From: Endocalyx cinctus
Taxonomy: Eukaryota; Ascomycota; Sordariomycetes; Amphisphaeriales; Apiosporaceae
Direction: 5' to 3'
DNA length: 64,000 nt
NCBI GenBank assembly: GCA_001600455.1
Contig: BCKC01000006.1
Coordinates: 868,001-932,000 of the forward strand
Position 1 is the first letter of the stretch. Each line of letters starts with the position of its first letter. Below, piece by piece: positions 58,438 through 64,000 of the stretch. The position numbers and the translations under genes were made by a program. The notes beneath the pieces are model-generated. The model had not been told where the DNA came from. It saw nothing but the letters and a program-made list of their open reading frames with translations, and did no database searches.

Positions 58438-58536
58438 GGCAAGATGGCCGAGTTGGTCTATGGCGCCAGGTTAAGGTTATCTTAACACAATTTCCTGGTG
58501 GGGCAACCCGCGTGGGTTCAAATCCCACTCTTGTCA
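58438..58536 (+). tRNA. tRNA-Leu(AAG) with 16-nt intron
   Basis: The acceptor GGCAAGA pairs with TCTTGTC (58529-58535), followed by discriminator A. D-arm GCC/GGC. Anticodon stem CCAGG/CCTGG around loop TTAAGGT, with anticodon AAG at 58473-58475. Variable arm GGG/CCC (class II), and T-arm GTGGG-TTCAAAT-CCCAC. A 16-nt intron (58477-58492) sits after position 37, the canonical place. Its CTTAA (58481-58485) can pair with the anticodon loop TTAAG, as in pre-tRNA anticodon-intron helices. A- and B-box promoter sequences are internal, and a run of T about 17 nt downstream is the Pol III terminator. Confidence 0.95.
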
Positions 58537-58562
58537 ATTCTTTTTGTCTTTTTTTTTTCTTA
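58537..58562 (+). terminator. Pol III T-rich terminator of tRNA-Leu
   Basis: Oligo-T runs (TTTTT, then T9) directly follow the tRNA. Confidence 0.7.
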
Positions 58563-59444
58563 TTCTTTTTAATTGCTTTGCTTTATATTATATATTTACT
58601 TATTTATTTATTCCTTTATTTTTTCTCTTATATCAAAAGAGATAGATGCGCTGCCTTTTAGCGTCGAGGGATGCTGATCAACCAAACTGAGAATTTTACT
58701 GCCATATGATTTTGGTGGGGTCGAAACATAGTAGTTCAATAGCAGGCATATTGTTATTGGCTATCCAGTAAATAATTGAAAGTATATCTCACAGGTTACC
58801 GACAGCATTCCCCTTTCTTTTTGTATTACTCGAGTGCTTTCATCAGTTACGACATAGAGAACTATATGGCTTGGTGACACTATGCCATCCGACGAAGCCT
58901 AACACCCGTCCACCTGCGCCCACCACTTAGAGCCTCCCAGCTGTCTCTATTGCAGAACAGTTATCCATCTTCCAAGTAATTTATAATCTACTAGTAGAGG
59001 TTTTCGAGAATCCGCAAAAGAAAGTATTTAAATCAAGTTTATGTTTAGTGTTGACCTCGGTATTCTTCGTCTGTATCCTGATGTTTGAGTTAATATTCAG
59101 AATCTCGTCTTTTTCAATCATTCTATCTTGCAACCCGACAAGAAATATATATTTTCAGAAGCCAAAAAAAAAAGATCAGAGAAATGGGTTCCACTTTTAG
59201 CCGTCTCTAACTACCGTTTAACCAGCCAGCCAAATTGCCACCGTCAAGCAGTCCCATAGCTTTTATCATTCCTGCTACTAGTTCATATCCTGAATTTGTC
59301 ATTTAAGCCGTTGCTTCTTGGAAAATCTTCAAAAGGGTGAAGAACATGCAATGCAAGAAGGTATCCCGAGCTTAAGATGTCTTGTCAAGGTATGATTCTT
59401 AGCTTTATGGCTTGCATTAATGCAGTTCAATTCTCACGGCATAA
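58563..59444. other. Intergenic, AT-rich
   Basis: No gene, repeat or RNA recognised. Confidence 0.6.
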
Positions 59445-59975
59445 TAGATATAATCGATAACACCGATATTGACTGTGTCTATTCCATTAGCCAACTCTTT
59501 GCGCCTTTAATGCGCTATTCTCGCTGCCTGCGCAGATGAACACATTCTCCTTCAAAAGCCTTTCGTTTGTAATGCCACCGAAGCCGAAACTCTCTTCAAC
59601 CTCCCGGAACTATTCCAGTCCGTAGGCTCCGTGCTTATGGCGGCATTCCACTATCGAGTTTATCCTGCGTGGGCGGCCTTTTGCTCTCACATCGACCCTA
59701 GCCACGTAGGAAAACGGGACGAGCGCTCCGTGATTCCGTGGTGGTACTTGTCCAAAGATTCCGTTGATTTCAACTACTCTCTAGGCGGCGGCACTATGAT
59801 GCATATGGGCCGTACGGTTTCGCCGCCCTACGTAGCATCTTCGACGCCCAGCCTGAAGAGTGTCTGAGCTGTTATGTTTAGTCTTTTCTGCGAAAATGTC
59901 GACAGAGATTTCATGGCTAAATCCCGCTTTCTGAACGGCGGACTAGGAGAAACGACTAGCACGCTCAAGGGTCAC
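59445..59975 (+). pseudogene. Gfo/Idh/MocA-family oxidoreductase (dihydrodiol dehydrogenase-like) pseudogene
   Basis: Homology to fungal NAD(P)-dependent Gfo/Idh/MocA oxidoreductases is scattered over three frames. The order is DNTDIDCVY, a frameshift, IPLANSL, an in-frame TAA, then EHILLQKPFVCNATEAETLF, LPELFQSVGSVLMAAFHYRV, YPAWAAF, VDFNYSLGGGTMMHMG. A second frameshift (net minus one base near 59810) gives YGFAALRSIFDAQPEEC, and further on SRFLNGGLGE. EHILLQKP is the usual HVLLEKP cofactor-side block and FHYR-HPAW the active-site region. The N-terminal Rossmann nucleotide-binding half is missing, so the gene is dead. The central part is still clearly readable and stop-free, so decay is recent rather than RIP-saturated. 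Confidence 0.8.
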
Positions 59976-62199
59976 AATCTTTAGACCCTTTCGAAGGTGA
60001 TGGTTATAAATTACCGATGTCATAATAGAACTTCCGGATGCGCAAGGTAATTCTCCACGGATTTATCAGGCGGTGATACCATAAAGATTATAAGGATGGT
60101 TAGTAGGTTAGATGACGTACTGTATATGCTTATTCAGCCGTTAGCACGTATGTACCTACTTAAGTATAAGGTAGGTCAGTCTTGTATGGGATAATTATTA
60201 AGAAACTTTTATTCGGTATGTATCAACCTTGTTATACACATATACCTAGCCAGCTTCAGGATATGAGATCGTACTGGTCGGAAGCCATACTGGTACGATG
60301 TTAAGAACAGTAGGATATAAACCATGGACTGATACCGTACGATATATAGACTAGCTAGTAGCTTTTTTTTTTTTTTTTTTTTTTTTTCCAATTAGAACGG
60401 TTACTATACATTTACTATAGAGTATTTACCATGGGATATTCACTGGAGGCAAGCTTACAGCTTACAGTAGGTCCCGAGTCTGTCTATCTCTAGCTGTATG
60501 ACTTGCCCTGGTGGCGAAAAGAGTGGTTAATTTCATTGCGGGCAGTAACTGTGTCTTCCTGGATATAAAACCTGAGAGACTCAGGCAAAGTTATGCAGGT
60601 TTATGTAAGGACAGGTCCAGCTTAGCCTAGGCTCTGGCCAGACGCCCCGTTTGATACAGGCAGACAGGTTGGTGGTACATCTCACTGGAGAAAGACACTT
60701 GAGAAAGATACTGGAGAAAGAAATATTTTATCCCAATCCATAAAGATTTGGATGTTGCGGGTGGGGGTAATACTGTATGCTAATTAATGAGTAGCGTATA
60801 TAGTATGTACCTACAGTAGTCGTAGGCCCCGAAAAACGCTCTAGTCATACTTTAAAATAGGCGATGCAGGTACTAATCTATAGGGGCTACGTTTTACTAA
60901 TTATTAGCCTATTCAGGTACTTAATACAATACATTACCTGGCAGCCCTGGTAGCCTACTAAGTATAGGTAGGTAGTAAGTACTAATTGGCTGAACTAGAG
61001 GGTACTGAGAAGAAAATATAGGGTATGATGACGGAGAAAAAGGCCTGATATAGTCCTGATACACCTTATAAGATCAGTATCATTCGGCACTCGATTATCC
61101 ACTAATCAACTAACAGTGCAGTAGTAGTAAAAGAGACCTAATCATCGCTTACCCAGCTAGCCAGCGATAGCAGGACAGCAGGAGTAGTTGTTCCAACGAT
61201 CTTACATACACTAATCCACATACGTATCAAGGTTTCAACGGTATAACGCCTCATCTGCAAGTCACATACGTACTTACGTGGATGGATATGCCATTTATCA
61301 TGTCTACTGTACGGAGTATATCTCCCCAGATATGATATACGGACGGTAAAGATGTCCCGATTTTTGGTCACGGCATTATCACTTAAAGCAATAATTAGAC
61401 CCAAGTAGCGTCGGGAGCCTCAACGATTTGCCACATGAATACTTTTTTCACAAAATTCGATTATATGTGTTTTATATACAGATCTATGAATTGTGTATAT
61501 ATACATATATACCTAGGTATATATAACGAGAGAGATAGAGAGGGGGAGGGGGAGAAATAGAGAGATGGACAGAGTTTGATTCTTTTAACATCTACGAATC
61601 CAGCGATGATGGGGCTCGCTGTATTCGGCAACTCTCAAACTTGACAATATATTCTTGCCAACTCTTCTTACGATCTGCTATCGTTAAAACTGCTACAATA
61701 CATTGATAGATCATCTTGAAATATACAGTAGCTTATCTATACAATGCAGTTCGGAAATGTATTATTCAGATACATTAATGTCATTATGACAATCTCCTCG
61801 ATGAAAGATTCATTAAGCACCCCGATCCAACTTTAATATGCTGTAGCTAAGGTCAATCTTCAGCTCTAGACTAGGTTCACTAGCCCGAGCCATCTATACG
61901 ACTCGCCAACCCAAGTCTTTAGGAACCTGAAGCCATTTGTTGTGAATTATGAAAACAATAAGCTTCGGGTAGACCTACTGCACGATTCAATAACCGCGCT
62001 GATTAGCATTTTATATTTTGGAAAGGTGCCCTGCCAATCCGTTTCCAAGTCCCGGAATTTCAACTATTAATCTAACCATCATGTTTCTTTCCTTATCCCA
62101 AGGGCGCCTTTATCTATCGCCGACCTGATCTTTTTGAGGGGACAAAAAAGTAAGAAAAAAAAAAGAAGGGGAAAACAAAGAAGACTGTCAATTGTTTTC
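59976..62199. other. 2.2 kb intergenic region
   Basis: Contains a 25-nt poly-T (60363-60387), TACGGAGTA (61310-61318), TACCTAGGTA (61510-61519) and a purine-rich run (61529-61568). No gene recognised. Confidence 0.6.
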
Positions 62200-63687
62200 A
62201 TGTTAACTTTAATCTCCCCTAACTTCGTATACGAGCCCGTTACCACGGATGACTTGATTGTCGCCTCTGTGGCTTGGGGATTTACTATCGGCTTCGGATG
62301 GCTCACCGCCTCGGCTGCTGTTAGGCAGACCAGGCAGGCATGGAAAACAGGCGGTCGCTTGATGCTACGAAACGCATATATATGGATGATCTGGGGTGAG
62401 CTCATGTTATGCATGATCTTCAGTATGATTTGCTGGTTACATCTCAGAGGATACATTGCGCCTAGGTGAGGAAGCCTAACGATTTCCTACTTATATATCG
62501 GTAATTTCTAATCCCATCATCCACGCAGTTTCATATTTTACTTTTTTATCCGTAAGTTTTTTTTTTTTTTTTTTCCCTCCGTTCCCTCGGTTTATCAGCC
62601 GCATTCGTATTTGGCTGACTTCGTTTTAGTTGCCATTTGGGCCCTTCAGGTTCACTTTTTACTTCAGATCATCATTAATCGATGCGCTGTCCTTCACAAG
62701 AACCGTAAACAAGTTAAACGGTTAAAAATCGGCATCGCCGTTGTGATAACAGCTATTAATATCTCGGTCTTTATAATATGGCTTCCCGCCCGTTTGCAGG
62801 TATCGGAGCAATTCATTTGGATCAATTCGTGGTGGGATCGGTGTGAGAAATGCATATATCTTATCATCGACGGCGGACTAAACTTCTACTTCATACACAT
62901 CGTACAGAATAACCTCGTCAAGAACGGCGCCATGAAATACAGGAAACTAGTACAGTTCAACCTGTTCATCATCGGCTTTTCCCTGAGCATGGATATCCTT
63001 GTCATCGCCATGATGAGTATGCCGAACAGTATAGTGTAAGTTTCTGCAATCTTTCAGAACGCAGCCATGTCTCGCGACGGACAAGTGGCAAATTCCTCGG
63101 AATTACAGATAGTATGAGGCGAAGTAAGTACTGATTGAAAATCTAGGTACATGCAATTTCACCCACTCGCATACACGGTTAAATTAAAAATAGAAATGTC
63201 CATGGCAGATCTCATCGTTCGTGTCGCTAAGAAACGCGATGAATGCAACAATAGCGGAGGCACCGCTGACGGTGGTAGTAAGAGGAATTCGAGATTGTCG
63301 ATGCTGAGGGTCGGCAGCGGCACAGCCGGAGACAGTAGTGACAGGAGATCCGCTATGCTCCGACTGGGACCGCTAGCAGAGACTAGCGAAATTGGAAGGC
63401 CGGGGTTAGACGTAAATCGTGGGGAGCTGCTGTACGACACTTGGGGGGATAATGCTTTACCTGATACCACACCGCCCATCTCGAACGGGGCCATAGTGAC
63501 GACGCGAGAAGTCCACGTTGAGTTCAAAACATCATCCCGAAACTCGGAGATCAGTCATGGAAGTACCTTGGAGAAGCTTGCGTTACAGAAGACCGAGGAG
63601 GAGGAACCTGATCCTTTCGACGTTCCTCAGGGTTCGTCGGTCCACGTCTGGACCGAAAGTGATAGCCGGCCTTCTCATGGACGGTAA
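62200..63687 (+). CDS. Seven-helix (rhodopsin/PTH11-like) fungal integral membrane protein
   Basis: Four exons, 62200-62465, 62529-62551, 62630-63035 and 63147-63687, give 411 aa. Exon 2 is only 23 nt (SFIFYFFI), and the acceptor at 62629 (CTGAC branch, TTTTAG) restores the family sequence FFI-LAIWALQVHFLLQIIINR. Membrane segments in order: DLIVASVAWGFTIGFGW, AYIWMIWGELMLCMIF, SFIFYFFILAIWALQ, IAVVITAINISVFIIWLP, CEKCIYLIIDGGLNFYF and NLFIIGFSLSMDILVIAMM, then MQFHPLAYTVKLKIEMSMADLI. The last 150 residues are a soluble Ser/Arg- and acid-rich tail. Relatives are numerous in Pezizomycotina, some linked to host or surface sensing (Pth11 group); this one lacks a CFEM domain. Function is unproven. 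Confidence 0.88.
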
Positions 63688-64000
63688 AATCTATGTAGCG
63701 AAAGAGTATATATGTATATAAATCATACCTGAAAGCCCATAGATTTGAATCATTATGTAATAAACCTGTTCTGGATACCTTTAGAGGGAGGAGAAAGGCC
63801 CACCACGTGATGGCAACAAGAGGAGCTTGGACACGCTATCCAGGTCGGTGTGTGTTGATATGAGGTCAATATAACATGCTTGAACCCTGATACCGAAGTC
63901 GGTTGCACTGATCCAGTTAGGAGGTCGTGTAACGTGGAGTAAAAAAAAGGGGGCGTGGAGAGTATGCGGGGAAAACATAGGTGTATGGAGTAGATAGCGT
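63688..64000. other. Window end, no gene seen
   Basis: Three hundred bases downstream of the membrane protein without a supported feature. Confidence 0.6.

Noticed and set aside
58274..58537. 87-codon minus-strand frame across the tRNA
   Set aside because: It overlaps tRNA-Leu completely; antisense translation of a structured RNA gene.
62552..62604. Acceptor ATCAG at 62600-62604 for the membrane protein
   Set aside because: It shifts the frame into an early TGA, whereas TTTTAG at 62629 restores the family sequence and has a proper CTGAC branch point.

Overview
The window is nuclear DNA of a filamentous ascomycete (Pezizomycotina, most likely a Sordariomycete). Genes carry many short introns with GTAAGT-type donors, CTAAC/CTGAC branch points and AG acceptors. 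The proteins are typical of the group: fungal Med13, Snf7, Rad10, Enp2, a PTH11/rhodopsin-like membrane protein, and secreted CAZymes and FAD oxidases. Genes are far apart, separated by AT-rich spacers rich in homopolymer runs. The exact taxon is inference. I assembled the exon structures by hand from splice consensus, reading frame and family homology.

Layout. 1-2.8 kb: decayed DNA with a stop-ridden HET-domain relic. 2.8-3.0 kb: a small CxxC-rich ORF. 3.3-4.2 kb: SNF7 (-). 4.4-5.5 kb: remains of a Ty3/gypsy chromovirus. 5.9-7.6 kb: DUF3445 haem-type N-demethylase-like protein (-). 8.4-9.05 kb: an orphan ORF with an in-frame stop upstream. 9.9-11.7 kb: secreted FAD (BBE-type) oxidase (-). 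12.5-15.2 kb: GH74 xyloglucanase with a C-terminal CBM1 on its own last exon (-). 16.1-16.9 and 19.2-20.0 kb: two unrecognised proteins. 21.4-23.6 kb: a second, unrelated secreted FAD oxidase (-). 25.3-26.5 kb: methylthioadenosine phosphorylase (-). 27.2-28.1 kb: a candidate micro-exon gene (-). 30.3-34.9 kb: MED13 (-). 36.0-38.2 kb: ENP2 (+). 38.4-38.9 kb: small single-pass membrane protein (-). 42.2-45.8 kb: large coiled-coil protein (+). 46.4-46.9 kb: mitochondrial bL33 (-). 48.1-49.0 kb: FMN-binding flavoprotein (+). 49.6-51.6 kb: membrane protein with a spermidine-synthase domain (-). 52.1-53.3 kb: RAD10 (+). 55.9-57.7 kb: secreted GH47 alpha-1,2-mannosidase (+). 58.4 kb: intron-containing tRNA-Leu(AAG). 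59.4-60.0 kb: Gfo/Idh/MocA oxidoreductase pseudogene. 62.2-63.7 kb: 7TM membrane protein with a 23-nt micro-exon (+).

Function. Most genes are dispersed housekeeping genes (ESCRT-III, Mediator kinase module, ribosome biogenesis, excision repair, methionine salvage, mitoribosome). The 9.9-23.6 kb stretch stands out because three secreted oxidative or plant-cell-wall enzymes lie close together, which suits a plant-biomass lifestyle. I see no classical secondary-metabolite core gene and no CRISPR, phage or virus element.

The least conventional items are the 27.2-28.1 kb locus, built of 12/21/21/33/21-nt phase-0 exons, a UIM-like motif in Rad10, and two short motifs (TACCTAGGTA and TACGGAGTA) recurring in intergenic DNA far above chance.
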